A program made the position numbers and the translations under genes. The notes under the pieces are model-generated. The model ran no database searches, was not told where the DNA came from, and worked only from the letters and a program-made list of their open reading frames with translations. A DNA stretch of 64,000 nt, from assembly GCF_007858975.2 (NCBI RefSeq), contig NZ_CP042220.2, forward strand, positions 186,001 to 250,000, written 5' to 3'. This DNA is from Dickeya poaceiphila. GTDB taxonomy: Bacteria > Pseudomonadota > Gammaproteobacteria > Enterobacterales > Enterobacteriaceae. Below are positions 25,937 to 35,552 of the stretch, one piece after another. The stretch's first letter is position 1. Each line of letters begins with the position of its first letter.

Positions 25937-26081
25937 CACTTTACGTACTATCGTCACTTATCGTTGGCGTGCTGTGTGATTAAAGCGGGATTCGGGTTCG
26001 ATTGTCAAAACGCGCGCTAAAAAACACGGTGTGACTTAAGGTAAACTCGTGCCCGTAGAACCGATTCGGGGATGAAAAGTG

Positions 26082-26507
26082 ATGACGATACAACAATGGT
26101 GTTTTTCGTTTCGTGGCCGTGTTGGCCGACGGGATTTCTGGTTAGGGATGATTATTGTGCTGGCGTTGATGGTGGGATTATTCGTATTGGCCGGTACCGG
26201 CTGGCTGGAAACCCAGAAGGCCGCATTTATACTGGTGGTGTTGATGTGGCCGTTGACAGCGATACTGGTCAAGCGATTGCATGATCGCAATAAAAGTGGC
26301 TGGTGGGCGTTATTGCTGGTGGTGGCCTGGATGTTGGGCAACGGCAACTGGTCAATGCTGCCGCCGCTTGGTCAGTGGGTAGTGGAGCGTTTTCTGCCGA
26401 CGCTGATTACCGTGATGATGTTGCTGGATTGCGGCGCGTTCGTCGGAACCATCGGCACCAACCGTTTCGGACCGGTGGCGGAACCGTTGCGGCTCCGCGC
26501 TTCCTGA
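26082..26507 (+). CDS. yiiR: YiiR, DUF805 membrane protein
   Basis: 141 residues (ATG 26082; a GTG one codon earlier is possible). Opens with the DUF805 signature FSFRGRVGRRDFWLGM, followed by four hydrophobic segments. VKRLHDRNKSGWWALL is the conserved DUF805 loop. Inner-membrane protein of unknown role. Same neighbourhood as in E. coli (tpiA-yiiQ-yiiR-fpr). Confidence 0.9.
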   Translation: MTIQQWCFSFRGRVGRRDFWLGMIIVLALMVGLFVLAGTGWLETQKAAFILVVLMWPLTAILVKRLHDRNKSGWWALLLVVAWMLGNGNWSMLPPLGQWVVERFLPTLITVMMLLDCGAFVGTIGTNRFGPVAEPLRLRAS

Positions 26508-26549
26508 GTACCGTGCTTTTTTTGACCCGCTATTGCCCGTTATCCTCAG

Positions 26550-27296
26550 TTACCAGTAGTGCTCGCTGGTCATATGCCCAGGGCGACGGCGCAGGTGTTT
26601 GCTCATCTGCCGCGTGTCTTTGAGCAACTGCTGGGTATCTCGCACCATCTGCGGGTTGCCGCAGAGCATAACGTGGCTGGTCGCCGCATCCATCGGCAGG
26701 CCGACCGCTGCTTCCAGCGCGCCGCTTTCAATCAGTGCTGGCACGCGACCGGTGAGCGAACCGGGCTGCTCCTCGCGGCTGACGACGGTCTGGATGCGGA
26801 GCTTGCCATTGTAGCGCTGTTCCAACTGTTGCATTAACGGCAGATAGCTCAGGTCGCTGGCAAAACGGGCGGCGTGTACCAGCACGATGTGTTTGAACCG
26901 CTCCAGACCACGCCCTTCCTGCAAAATCGACAAATACGGACCGATGGCGGTGCCGGTTGCCAGCATCCACAGGGTTTCACAGTCCGGAATCTCGTCGAGT
27001 ACGAAGAAACCGGCGGCTTCCTGTGTCACCAGCACTTCGTCGCCCGGCTGGCAACGGTGCAGATGCGGACTGAGCCTGCCATCCGGCACGTTGACCAGAT
27101 AGAACTCCAGCAGCGAGTCGTTGGGGGCGTTGACGTAAGAATAGGCGCGCTGTACCCGCTCGCCGTTCAGTTCCAGCGCCAGCTTAGCGAATTGCCCGGC
27201 GGTAAATGGCGCCACCGGCGCTTCCAGCTGCAGACTGAATAAATTTTCCGTCCAGTGTTCAACCTGAATAACTTTGCCGGTCACCCACTCTGCCAT
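26550..27296 (-). CDS. fpr: Ferredoxin/flavodoxin-NADP+ reductase
   Basis: 248 residues, the E. coli length. FAD enzyme that passes electrons from NADPH to flavodoxin or ferredoxin. FAD-binding RVQRAYSY, the NADPH-binding TGTAIGPYLSIL, and the C-terminal GHMTSEHYW with the aromatic end that stacks on FAD are seen. The start at 27296 has AAGGAG about eight bases upstream; the longer frame to 27392 is discarded. Confidence 0.96.
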   Translation of the reverse strand: MAEWVTGKVIQVEHWTENLFSLQLEAPVAPFTAGQFAKLALELNGERVQRAYSYVNAPNDSLLEFYLVNVPDGRLSPHLHRCQPGDEVLVTQEAAGFFVLDEIPDCETLWMLATGTAIGPYLSILQEGRGLERFKHIVLVHAARFASDLSYLPLMQQLEQRYNGKLRIQTVVSREEQPGSLTGRVPALIESGALEAAVGLPMDAATSHVMLCGNPQMVRDTQQLLKDTRQMSKHLRRRPGHMTSEHYW

Positions 27297-27418
27297 GGTT
27301 CTCTGCTCCTTTTTTGATCTACCGGGGTCACATGGCTGCACGCAGCCAGACCCTACGATACGCGATCTATTAACAACAGTGAAACAATTCATGCCGTGCT
27401 GCGCATACCCTGCCGTGA

Positions 27419-28429
27419 TTACAGCAGAAAGTCGTGCAGCGCCTGATCCTTACGATCCAGATAATGGGTGGAGCTGATGCGGCGAATGGTGCGCGACTTA
27501 CCGCGGATCAGCAGCGTTTCGGTAGTGGCGATGTTGCCGCGGCGGGAAATGCCATCGAGCAGATCGCCCTTGGTGATGCCGGTGGCGGAAAATATGACGT
27601 TGTCGTTGCGCGCCATATCGCCCAACGCCAGCACGTTGCCCGCTTCAATCCCCATTTCACGGCAGCGTGCCAGTTCCTGCTCGCCCAGCCGGCGGTTTTC
27701 CTCGTTGTCTTCCTTCACCTGATGACGGGCCAGCAGGCGTCCTTGCATGTCGCCGTCCAGTGCGCGGATTACTGCCGCCGAAATCACGCCTTCCGGCGCG
27801 CCGCCGATGCCGTAGAGCACATCGACTTCGCTTTCCGGCATACAGGTCAGAATAGAGGCGGCTACGTCGCCATCCGGAATGGCGAAGACTTTTACCCCCC
27901 ACTGCTGCATCTTGGCGATGACCTTGTCATGACGTGGTTTAGCCAGCGTGATCACAGTCAATTCACAAAGCGGCTTGCCCAGTCGTTCTGCAACGCGTTT
28001 TAGGTTATCTTCCAGCGGTTGGTTAAGATCGATAGCGCCTTTGGCCTGCGGGCCGACAATCAGCTTTTCCATGTACATGTCAGGTGCGTGCAGGAAGGCT
28101 CCCTGTTCACCCACCGCCAGCACCGCCAGCGCGTTAGCCTGCCCCATGGCGGTCATACGGGTGCCTTCAATCGGATCAACCGCGATGTCTACCGCGTCGC
28201 CGTGGCCGGTACCCACGTGTTCGCCGATGTAGAGCATCGGCGCTTCGTCAATTTCACCTTCGCCGATGACAATCCGGCCATTGATATCGACCTGATTGAG
28301 CATGATGCGCATTACCTGCACGGCGGCGTTGTCGGCGGCGTTCTTATCGCCGCGTCCCAGCCATTTGTAACCGGCTAGTGCTGCCGCTTCGGTAACGCGA
28401 GAGAATTCGATGGCTAATTCACGTTTCAT
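27419..28429 (-). CDS. glpX: Fructose-1,6-bisphosphatase class II
   Basis: 336 residues, same as E. coli GlpX. Removes the 1-phosphate from fructose-1,6-bisphosphate in gluconeogenesis, fitting growth on glycerol. The metal-binding DPIEGT and GEGEIDEAPML motifs and GIGGAPEG are visible. Last gene of the glpFKX cluster; an intrinsic terminator between glpK and glpX would lower its expression. Confidence 0.96.
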   Translation of the reverse strand: MKRELAIEFSRVTEAAALAGYKWLGRGDKNAADNAAVQVMRIMLNQVDINGRIVIGEGEIDEAPMLYIGEHVGTGHGDAVDIAVDPIEGTRMTAMGQANALAVLAVGEQGAFLHAPDMYMEKLIVGPQAKGAIDLNQPLEDNLKRVAERLGKPLCELTVITLAKPRHDKVIAKMQQWGVKVFAIPDGDVAASILTCMPESEVDVLYGIGGAPEGVISAAVIRALDGDMQGRLLARHQVKEDNEENRRLGEQELARCREMGIEAGNVLALGDMARNDNVIFSATGITKGDLLDGISRRGNIATTETLLIRGKSRTIRRISSTHYLDRKDQALHDFLL

Positions 28430-28513
28430 GGATACCTGTCCTGAACGGGGAAGAGGAATAGTTAGGGACATCATGGTAACACAGGCATGGCAGAGGACAG
28501 GTGACGGCGCGGG

Positions 28514-28542
28514 AAAGAAAAAGGGCGCGATAGCCGCGCCCG
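28514..28542 (-). terminator. Terminator between glpK and glpX
   Basis: On the minus strand GGGCGCG-GCTAT-CGCGCCC followed by TTTTTCTTT, 20 bases after the glpK stop and upstream of glpX. Confidence 0.8.
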
Positions 28543-28561
28543 ATCAAGGATAGTGGTGATT

Positions 28562-30073
28562 TTATTCGTCGTGTTCTTCCCACGCTCGCGCACGTTCCAC
28601 CGCTTTTTGCCAGCCGCGATAGCGGAAGTTGCGTTCCACGGTTTCGATGCTGGGGCGGAATTCTCGCTCAATGGTGGCCTTACTCTTCACTTCGTCCAGA
28701 TCATTCCAGAAACCGGTAGCCAGACCAGCCAGGAACGCGGCACCCAATGCGGTGGACTCACGCACTTGCGGGCGTTCGACGCGCGTACCCAGAATGTCGG
28801 ACTGGAACTGCATCAGGAAGTTGTTGGCGACGGCACCGCCATCCACCCGCAGTGCTTGCAGGCGCGTATTGGCATCGGCCTGCATGGCATCCAGTACGTC
28901 GCGGGTCTGATAGGCGATGGATTCCAGCGTGGCGCGGATGATGTGATTCGCGTTAGCGCCGCGGGTCAGACCGAAAATCGCGCCGCGGGCGTACGGGTCC
29001 CAGTAGGGTGCACCCAGACCGGTAAACGCCGGCACCACATAAACGCCATTGGTATCTTTTACTTTGGTGGCGAAGTATTCGGAGTCCATCGCGTCGCCAA
29101 TCAGTTTCAGTTCATCGCGCAGCCACTGGATAGATGCGCCACCGATGAATACCGCGCCTTCCAGCGCATAGTTCACTTCGCCGCGTGGACCGCAGGCGAT
29201 AGTGGTCAACAGGCCGTGTTTGGAGCGCACTGCTTCGGTGCCGGTGTTCATCAGCAGGAAGCAACCGGTGCCGTAGGTGTTTTTCGCCATACCGGGTTGT
29301 ACGCACAGTTGGCCGTACAACGCCGCTTGTTGGTCACCGGCGATACCGGCGATAGGAATACGGGTGCCGCCTTTGCCACCAATGTTGGTCTGGCCGTAAA
29401 TCTCGGAAGAGGGGCGTACCTGCGGCAACATGGCGCGTGGAATATCCAGCACATCCAACATGCGTTCGTCCCAGTCCAACTTATGAATGTTGAACAGCAT
29501 GGTACGTGAGGCGTTGGTGTAATCGGTGACGTGAACACGGCCCTGCGTCATCTTCCAGATAAGCCAGGTATCGATGGTGCCGAACAGCAGTTCGCCGCGG
29601 CGGGCGCGTTCACGCGAGCCTTCCACATGATCGAGTATCCATTTTACTTTGGTGCCGGAGAAATACGGGTCAACCACCAGACCGGTGTTAGCGCGGATGT
29701 ACTCTTCCAGTCCGTCTTTTTTCAGCTTTTCGCAGATATCGGCGGAACGGCGGCATTGCCACACAATGGCGTTGTAAATCGGTTTGCCGGTTTCTTTTTC
29801 CCATACCACCGCGGTTTCACGCTGGTTGGTAATGCCGATGCCGGCGACCTCTTCGCTGCTGATGCCGGCTTTCGCCAGCGCTTCCACCAGTGTGGAGCTT
29901 TGCGAGGCCCAGATCTCCATCGGGTCGTGTTCTACCCAGCCCGCTTTGGGGTAAATCTGGGTGAACTCCCGCTGGGATACGCTGATGATGTTGGCATCAT
30001 GATCCAGCACAACAGCCCGTGAACTGGTGGTGCCCTGGTCGAGCGCGACGATGTATTTCTTTTCCTGGTTCAT
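28562..30073 (-). CDS. glpK: Glycerol kinase
   Basis: 503 residues. Phosphorylates glycerol to sn-glycerol-3-phosphate in the cytoplasm, trapping what GlpF lets in. FGGY-kinase signatures: [13 protein letters not shown] at the N-terminus, the active-site region KAGWVEHDP, and the second FGGY signature [21 protein letters not shown] in the C-terminal half. Regulated in E. coli by fructose-1,6-bisphosphate and EIIA-Glc. 27 bases downstream of glpF. Confidence 0.97.
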   Translation of the reverse strand: MNQEKKYIVALDQGTTSSRAVVLDHDANIISVSQREFTQIYPKAGWVEHDPMEIWASQSSTLVEALAKAGISSEEVAGIGITNQRETAVVWEKETGKPIYNAIVWQCRRSADICEKLKKDGLEEYIRANTGLVVDPYFSGTKVKWILDHVEGSRERARRGELLFGTIDTWLIWKMTQGRVHVTDYTNASRTMLFNIHKLDWDERMLDVLDIPRAMLPQVRPSSEIYGQTNIGGKGGTRIPIAGIAGDQQAALYGQLCVQPGMAKNTYGTGCFLLMNTGTEAVRSKHGLLTTIACGPRGEVNYALEGAVFIGGASIQWLRDELKLIGDAMDSEYFATKVKDTNGVYVVPAFTGLGAPYWDPYARGAIFGLTRGANANHIIRATLESIAYQTRDVLDAMQADANTRLQALRVDGGAVANNFLMQFQSDILGTRVERPQVRESTALGAAFLAGLATGFWNDLDEVKSKATIEREFRPSIETVERNFRYRGWQKAVERARAWEEHDE

Positions 30074-30100
30074 AAACGTAATCCTGTTAGCGGTATAGGG

Positions 30101-30952
30101 TTAAACCTTACGGGTTTGAGCGGAAGCTGTCGTATCGGTGTCGGTGTCTGCGGCGCAGACATCGCAAGGCAGGTTGCGGCCAATCAGGGAACGGTAGCCG
30201 AATGCGCCCAGACTGGCTCCGACTATCGGGCCGAAAATCGGTATCAGTATATAAGGGATGTCACGTCCGCCGGTTAGTGCTACCTTGCCCCAACCCGCGA
30301 GGTAGGCAAACAGCTTCGGACCGACGTCACGCGCCGGGTTCATGGCAAATCCGGTCAATGGTCCCATAGATGCGCCAATGACGGCGATAAGAATGCCTAT
30401 CAGCAACGGCGCCAGCGGTCCGCGCGGAATGCCGTTGCCGTCATCAGTCAGCGCCAGAATCAGGCACATCAGAATGGCGGTGATAACGGTTTCCACCAGA
30501 AATGCCTGCAGCACCGAAATGTGCGGGTTAGGGTAGGTGGAGAAGACGCCTGCCAGATCGAGGCTTTCCACACTGCCGCGCACCATATTATGTGTCTGTT
30601 CGATGTTGTCGAACAGGTTGTGGTAAAGGCCGTAGACCAGCGCCGCCGAGCAGAATGCGCCCGCGACCTGTGAGACGATATAAGGCAACACCTTGTGACC
30701 ATCGAAGCAGGCAAACCGCCACAGGGCAATGGTCACTGCCGGATTGAGGTGAGCGCCGGAAATCGCGGCGGTCAGGTAGATTGCCATTGCGGCGCCCAAC
30801 CCCCAGATAATACTGATTTCCCATAGCCCCAGACTGGCTCCTGCCAGTTTTAGAGCCGCTACACAGCCAACGCCAAAGAAGATCAGCAGGCCAGTACCGA
30901 GAAACTCGGCAACGCACTGGCCTTTAAGGGTAGAAATATCAGATTGACTCAT
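30101..30952 (-). CDS. glpF: Glycerol facilitator (aquaglyceroporin)
   Basis: 283 residues with six full membrane spans and the two aquaporin half-helices: NPAVT at about 70-74 (SGAHLNPAVT) and NPARD (GFAMNPARD). Channel for glycerol in the inner membrane. The C-terminal tail is Asp/Thr-rich. First gene of the glpFKX operon, with a GlpR-operator-like sequence 141 bases upstream. Confidence 0.97.
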   Translation of the reverse strand: MSQSDISTLKGQCVAEFLGTGLLIFFGVGCVAALKLAGASLGLWEISIIWGLGAAMAIYLTAAISGAHLNPAVTIALWRFACFDGHKVLPYIVSQVAGAFCSAALVYGLYHNLFDNIEQTHNMVRGSVESLDLAGVFSTYPNPHISVLQAFLVETVITAILMCLILALTDDGNGIPRGPLAPLLIGILIAVIGASMGPLTGFAMNPARDVGPKLFAYLAGWGKVALTGGRDIPYILIPIFGPIVGASLGAFGYRSLIGRNLPCDVCAADTDTDTTASAQTRKV

Positions 30953-31549
30953 AATCCTTGTTCCTGCTTGTAGGCTACAGCATGGTGGTTGACGCAGCCT
31001 GTTTAATGGTCTGCGCGTTTTTGGTCTGTCTCGCCAGTCCTGGAGGATTTACGGTCAGACGCTTTTTGTATTTTGGATGTGAATTTATCGTTAATGCTCG
31101 AAAACGAGAAATATCGAAATTAAAATGTGTGTGACACGTCAAGAAAATGCGCGCATTCGCGTAATCATAGGTAATCAGAGGCAAAGTGGTCATACAGTTG
31201 CCGGAGAGATGTTAATTGAAGTGCTGAATTTATTAACATTACCATTACTTAATAGTCATTCGGGCGATTTTCAGCCTGTACTGATAGCGGATGAGCGAAA
31301 AAGCAGGCAGAGTCGCCGTTTTACCGGTAGTGCGCTGGACACGCCTGATCCGGCTACATACAATTTGGCTGGCGTTGACATCCGGCGTTGCCGTTAATGG
31401 GGCGCAGGTTTAAGCGTGTAAAGCGGCATGAGATTTGTAAAGCCTGTGCCTGTGAAGCATCTGTTCGCGGATACCGTCCGTGACACACCTGTTCGTGATA
31501 CATCTGCGTTAACCGGCTTAGGCCGTGCGACCAAAAGGGGTTAGAAGTT
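30953..31549. other. glpF-zapB intergenic control region
   Basis: 597 bp between divergent genes. It includes a GlpR operator-like palindrome (31093-31112) and TGTGA-containing sequences nearby that may be CRP half-sites. The plus-strand frame at 31125-31397 lacks a ribosome site and looks fortuitous. The half nearest zapB shows nothing definite. Confidence 0.5.
31093..31112. promoter_or_regulatory. Probable GlpR operator for glpFKX
   Basis: AATGCTCGAAAACGAGAAAT agrees at 18 of 20 positions with the GlpR operator consensus WATKYTCGWWAWCGMRCATW that I recall. It lies upstream of glpF. Confidence 0.55.
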
Positions 31550-31792
31550 ATGTCATTTGAAGTGTTTGAAAAGCTGGAAGCGAAAGTTCAGCAGGCGATT
31601 GACACGATCACGCTGTTGCAGATGGAAATCGAAGAACTGAAAGAGAAGAACAATACGTTGTCGCAGGAAGTAGAGAGTATGGCGGGCAACCGTGATGCGC
31701 TGATGCGCGAGAACGAGCAACTCAAGCAGGAACAACAGGTATGGCAGGAGCGTCTGCGTGCGCTACTGGGTAAAATGGAAGAAGTTCAGTAA
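31550..31792 (+). CDS. zapB: Cell-division protein ZapB
   Basis: 80 residues, a single coiled coil ([35 protein letters not shown]). It bundles at mid-cell and links Z-ring protein ZapA to the chromosome terminus via MatP. GGGG lies eight bases before the ATG. Position next to rraA is as in E. coli. Confidence 0.95.
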   Translation: MSFEVFEKLEAKVQQAIDTITLLQMEIEELKEKNNTLSQEVESMAGNRDALMRENEQLKQEQQVWQERLRALLGKMEEVQ

Positions 31793-31819
31793 TCGCTGAA
31801 GTCAGACTGACGAATGTAC

Positions 31820-31843
31820 ACAGGGCGTCTGGTGACGCCCTTG
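31820..31843. terminator. zapB/rraA bidirectional hairpin
   Basis: AGGGCGTC-TGGT-GACGCCCT between convergent genes, followed by only a short T stretch. Confidence 0.55.
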
Positions 31844-31854
31844 GGGATTGGCGG

Positions 31855-32409
<555 letters not shown>

Positions 32410-32471
32410 TCATCAACCGCTGCGTTGACCCGCATCAGTAATCGGTCGTGATTTTACCAACCTGTATAAAA

Positions 32472-32497
32472 ACCGTATAACCGTATAACCGTATAAA
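32472..32497. repeat. Short tandem repeat upstream of rraA side, near menA 3' end
   Basis: CCGTATAA occurs three times in a row (ACCGTATAACCGTATAACCG then TATAA), with a related TGTATAAAAA just before. Confidence 0.75.
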
Positions 32498-32515
32498 TAG
32501 TTTGCTTGTCTAAGC

Positions 32516-33433
32516 CTAGCTTAGCAGCACGCCCACGGCGAACAGCAGATTGGTGAGTAACGCGCCTTTTACGGTTTTTTCCAGCATCGGGCGCATACTG
32601 AATGCGGTGGTTTCCCGCATCACGTAGCGCCCTTGTTTTACCAGCAGCGGCAGCGCCAGAATAAACAGCCAGCCCGCCAGCGTATGCAGATACAGCATCG
32701 CAAATAGCGCCAGACAAACCGGTGCCGTCATCAGCAACGCCATATGATAGCGGCGGGCTTTATGGGCGCCGAGTCGAACCGCCAGCGTGTTCTTGCCGTT
32801 TTCCCGGTCGCTGTCGATATCACGCAGGTTATTGATATTGAGCACGGCGACAGCCAGCAGGCCGCAGGCTGTCGCGGGCAGAATCACACTGCTGTCGAAG
32901 TGGCCGGTTTGCAGGTAGTACGACCCGGCCACGCTTAGCCAGCCAAAGAAGATCAGCACCGAGATATCACCCAGCCCGATGTAACCATACGGCTTATTGC
33001 CGACGGTGTAGGTGATCGCGGCCAGAATCGCCAACAGGCCGAGCGCCAGAAACACTACGATATCTACCGGCTTTTCACAGGCCAGCGCCACCAGCGCACT
33101 GCCGGACACCGCCGTCAGCACCACGGTGATGAGCAGGGCGTTACGCAACTCCGCCAGTGTGATGGCGCCGGTCTGGATGCCGCGTAACGGACCGATACGA
33201 TCTTCCTTGTCGCTGCCTTTTACCGCATCGCCATAGTCGTTGGCCAGATTAGAGAGAATTTGCAACAGGCCGGCGGTAATCAGCGTCAATAGCGCTACGC
33301 CCGGCTTGAAGTTGCTGTGCCAGCAGGCGATGACAGTGCCGGTAACAATGGAGGCAAAGGCCAGCGGCAGCGTCTTGGGACGCAGGCTGTCCAGCCAGGC
33401 TTGAGTTTTGCTGCTATGTGTCGATTGGGTCAT
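32516..33433 (-). CDS. menA: 1,4-dihydroxy-2-naphthoate octaprenyltransferase
   Basis: 305 residues, polytopic inner-membrane UbiA-family prenyltransferase forming demethylmenaquinone. The Asp-rich prenyl-diphosphate motif is NLANDYGDAVKGSDKEDR, and the second Asp motif is NNLRDIDSDRENGKNTLAVRLG. N-terminal SLRPKTLPLAFA is typical. Gene order rraA-menA-hslU is the E. coli one. Confidence 0.96.
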   Translation of the reverse strand: MTQSTHSSKTQAWLDSLRPKTLPLAFASIVTGTVIACWHSNFKPGVALLTLITAGLLQILSNLANDYGDAVKGSDKEDRIGPLRGIQTGAITLAELRNALLITVVLTAVSGSALVALACEKPVDIVVFLALGLLAILAAITYTVGNKPYGYIGLGDISVLIFFGWLSVAGSYYLQTGHFDSSVILPATACGLLAVAVLNINNLRDIDSDRENGKNTLAVRLGAHKARRYHMALLMTAPVCLALFAMLYLHTLAGWLFILALPLLVKQGRYVMRETTAFSMRPMLEKTVKGALLTNLLFAVGVLLS

Positions 33434-33524
33434 GGTGTCAATTAGAGCATGGTGTCAATGGGCCATGGTATTAGCCAGATTGTGGCGCGTTAAGTGCAGG
33501 AAAAATAAAGCCTGGTGACGGTAA

Positions 33525-33560
33525 CAAAAACAGCAGTGGGAGGCGTTGGCCTCCCACTGG
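33525..33560 (-). terminator. hslVU terminator
   Basis: On the minus strand CAGTGGGAGGC-CAAC-GCCTCCCACTG followed by CTGTTTTTGTT. Confidence 0.85.
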
Positions 33561-33588
33561 TGAGTCATCAGTGCGATCCGCGAACAGA

Positions 33589-34920
33589 TTATAAGATAAA
33601 TCGGCTCAGATCTTCATCTGCTACCAACTCATCAAGGTGACTGCGTACATAATCTGCATCGATCATCACGGTTTGACCGTTCATTTCGCTGGCGCTGTAG
33701 GACACCTCTTCGATCAGCCGCTCCAGAACCGTATGCAGACGACGAGCGCCGATGTTTTCCGTACGTTCGTTGACCTGCCAGGCCGCTTCCGCGATACGGC
33801 GAATGCCGTCCGGCTGGAACGTGATGCTGACGCCTTCGGTTTCCATCAGCGCCTGATACTGACGAGTCAGCGAGGCGCTGGGTTCGGTCAAAATACGTTC
33901 GAAGTCTTCGGTGGTCAGCGCCTGCAATTCGACGCGAATCGGCAGGCGGCCTTGCAGTTCAGGTATCAGGTCTGACGGGCTGGCTATCTGAAACGCGCCG
34001 GAGGCGATAAACAGAATATGGTCGGTTTTCACCATGCCGTGTTTGGTGGATACGGTACAGCCTTCCACTAATGGCAGCAGGTCACGCTGGACGCCTTCGC
34101 GTGACACGTCCGGTCCAGAAGTGTCGCCCCGTTTGCAAATCTTGTCGATTTCATCGATGAAGACGATGCCGTGTTGCTCCACCGCTTCAATCGCCTGTTC
34201 CTTGAGTTCTTCCGGGTTAACCAGCTTGGCAGCTTCTTCTTCCACCAACAGCTTAAAGGCTTCTCGAATCTTGATTTTGCGGCTTTTTTGTTTCTGCCCC
34301 GCCAGATTCTGGAACATCGACTGCAACTGATTGGTCATCTCTTCCATACCAGGCGGGGCCATGATTTCGACACCAACCGGCGCGGCCGCCAGCTCGATTT
34401 CGATTTCTTTGTCATCAAGCTGCCCTTCGCGCAGTTTCTTGCGAAACGCCTGACGAGCGGCAGATGGCTCGTGGCTCTCTTCCGTCTGGCCCCAGTTGTT
34501 CTTGGCTGGCGGAATCAGCACGTCCAGAATGCGCTCTTCGGCCAGTTCTTCGGCACGATAACGGTTTTTTTCTATCGACTGTTGGCGCACCATTTTGATG
34601 GCGACATCCGCCAGATCACGGATGATGGAATCCACTTCTTTGCCGACGTACCCCACTTCGGTGAATTTGGTCGCTTCCACCTTGATGAATGGAGCATTAG
34701 CCAGCTTGGCGAGGCGGCGGGCGATCTCGGTTTTACCCACCCCGGTCGGGCCAATCATCAGGATGTTTTTCGGGGTGACTTCATGACGCAGGTTTTCTTC
34801 GAGCTGCATCCGGCGCCAGCGGTTACGCAAAGCAATGGCTACAGCGCGTTTTGCGTTGTGCTGTCCGATGATGTAGCTATCAAGCTCGCTGACTATCTCG
34901 CGCGGGGTCATTTCAGACAT
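33589..34920 (-). CDS. hslU: HslU ATPase subunit of the HslVU protease
   Basis: 443 residues. AAA+ unfoldase that feeds substrates to HslV. Walker [16 protein letters not shown], Walker [12 protein letters not shown], the GYVG pore loop ([11 protein letters not shown]) and the C-terminal DLSRFIL tail that docks on HslV are all visible. Nine bases downstream of hslV; heat-shock expression from the sigma-32 promoter upstream of hslV. Confidence 0.98.
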   Translation of the reverse strand: MSEMTPREIVSELDSYIIGQHNAKRAVAIALRNRWRRMQLEENLRHEVTPKNILMIGPTGVGKTEIARRLAKLANAPFIKVEATKFTEVGYVGKEVDSIIRDLADVAIKMVRQQSIEKNRYRAEELAEERILDVLIPPAKNNWGQTEESHEPSAARQAFRKKLREGQLDDKEIEIELAAAPVGVEIMAPPGMEEMTNQLQSMFQNLAGQKQKSRKIKIREAFKLLVEEEAAKLVNPEELKEQAIEAVEQHGIVFIDEIDKICKRGDTSGPDVSREGVQRDLLPLVEGCTVSTKHGMVKTDHILFIASGAFQIASPSDLIPELQGRLPIRVELQALTTEDFERILTEPSASLTRQYQALMETEGVSITFQPDGIRRIAEAAWQVNERTENIGARRLHTVLERLIEEVSYSASEMNGQTVMIDADYVRSHLDELVADEDLSRFIL

Positions 34921-34929
34921 AGTAGATCC

Positions 34930-35460
34930 TTACGCCTTGGAGGCTAATTCTTCAATCGTGTGGAACTGGTTGGTATAGATACAAATATCACCCGCAATAC
35001 CCAGTGATTTTTCGACAATCTCCCTGGCGTTTAATTCCGTGTTCTCCAGCAAGGCGCGCGCAGCGGCCTGCGCATAGGGACCGCCTGAGCCGATAGCGAT
35101 CAGGTCGTTTTCCGGCTGGATCACATCGCCGTTGCCGGTGATGATAAGCGACGAATTTTCATCGGCGACGGCCAGCAGCGCTTCCAGACGACGCAGCATA
35201 CGGTCGGTTCGCCAGTCTTTGGCCAGCTCCACCGCGGCTTTCACCAGATGCCCTTGATGCAGTTCCAGCTTGCGTTCAAACAGTTCAAACAGGGTAAATG
35301 CATCAGCGGTACCGCCGGCGAATCCGGCAATCACCCGGTCATTATATAAACGACGTACTTTGCGTACGTTGCCTTTCATTACGGTGTTGCCCAGGGTGGC
35401 TTGCCCGTCTCCGCCAATCACAACCTGACCGTTGCGACGTACGCTTACAATTGTTGTCAC
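34930..35460 (-). CDS. hslV: HslV peptidase subunit
   Basis: 176 residues, the E. coli length, if it starts at the GTG at 35460. Removal of the initiator leaves TTIVSV with the catalytic N-terminal threonine, so this start is functionally required and the longer frame is rejected. The proteasome-beta-like fold is seen in [17 protein letters not shown] and [20 protein letters not shown] precedes the GTG. Confidence 0.97.
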   Translation of the reverse strand: MTTIVSVRRNGQVVIGGDGQATLGNTVMKGNVRKVRRLYNDRVIAGFAGGTADAFTLFELFERKLELHQGHLVKAAVELAKDWRTDRMLRRLEALLAVADENSSLIITGNGDVIQPENDLIAIGSGGPYAQAAARALLENTELNAREIVEKSLGIAGDICIYTNQFHTIEELASKA

Positions 35461-35485
35461 GCGTTTATCCCCGTTATTAAGAAAA

Positions 35486-35511
35486 AGACCCCCGCGCATG
35501 AGCGCGGGGCA
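35486..35511 (-). terminator. Terminator-like hairpin in the hslV leader / after ftsN
   Basis: On the minus strand GCCCCGCGC-TCAT-GCGCGGGGGTC followed by TTTTTCTT. It lies downstream of both the ftsN stop and the hslVU heat-shock promoter, so it can end ftsN transcription and also form a 5' stem on hslVU mRNA. Confidence 0.75.
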
Positions 35512-35523
35512 TATTGACGATAA

Positions 35524-35552
35524 ACATGGGGGAGCGTGGGGGTATTTTCAAC
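35524..35552 (-). promoter_or_regulatory. Sigma-32 promoter for hslVU
   Basis: On the minus strand GTTGAAA (-35), 14-base spacer, CCCCATGT (-10): a close match to CTTGAAA-N13-17-CCCCATNT. The -35 box overlaps the last codons/stop of ftsN. Confidence 0.8.

Noticed and set aside
31125..31397. 90-codon plus-strand frame in the glpF-zapB gap
   Set aside because: No ribosome site, runs through the operator-containing region, and its product looks random.
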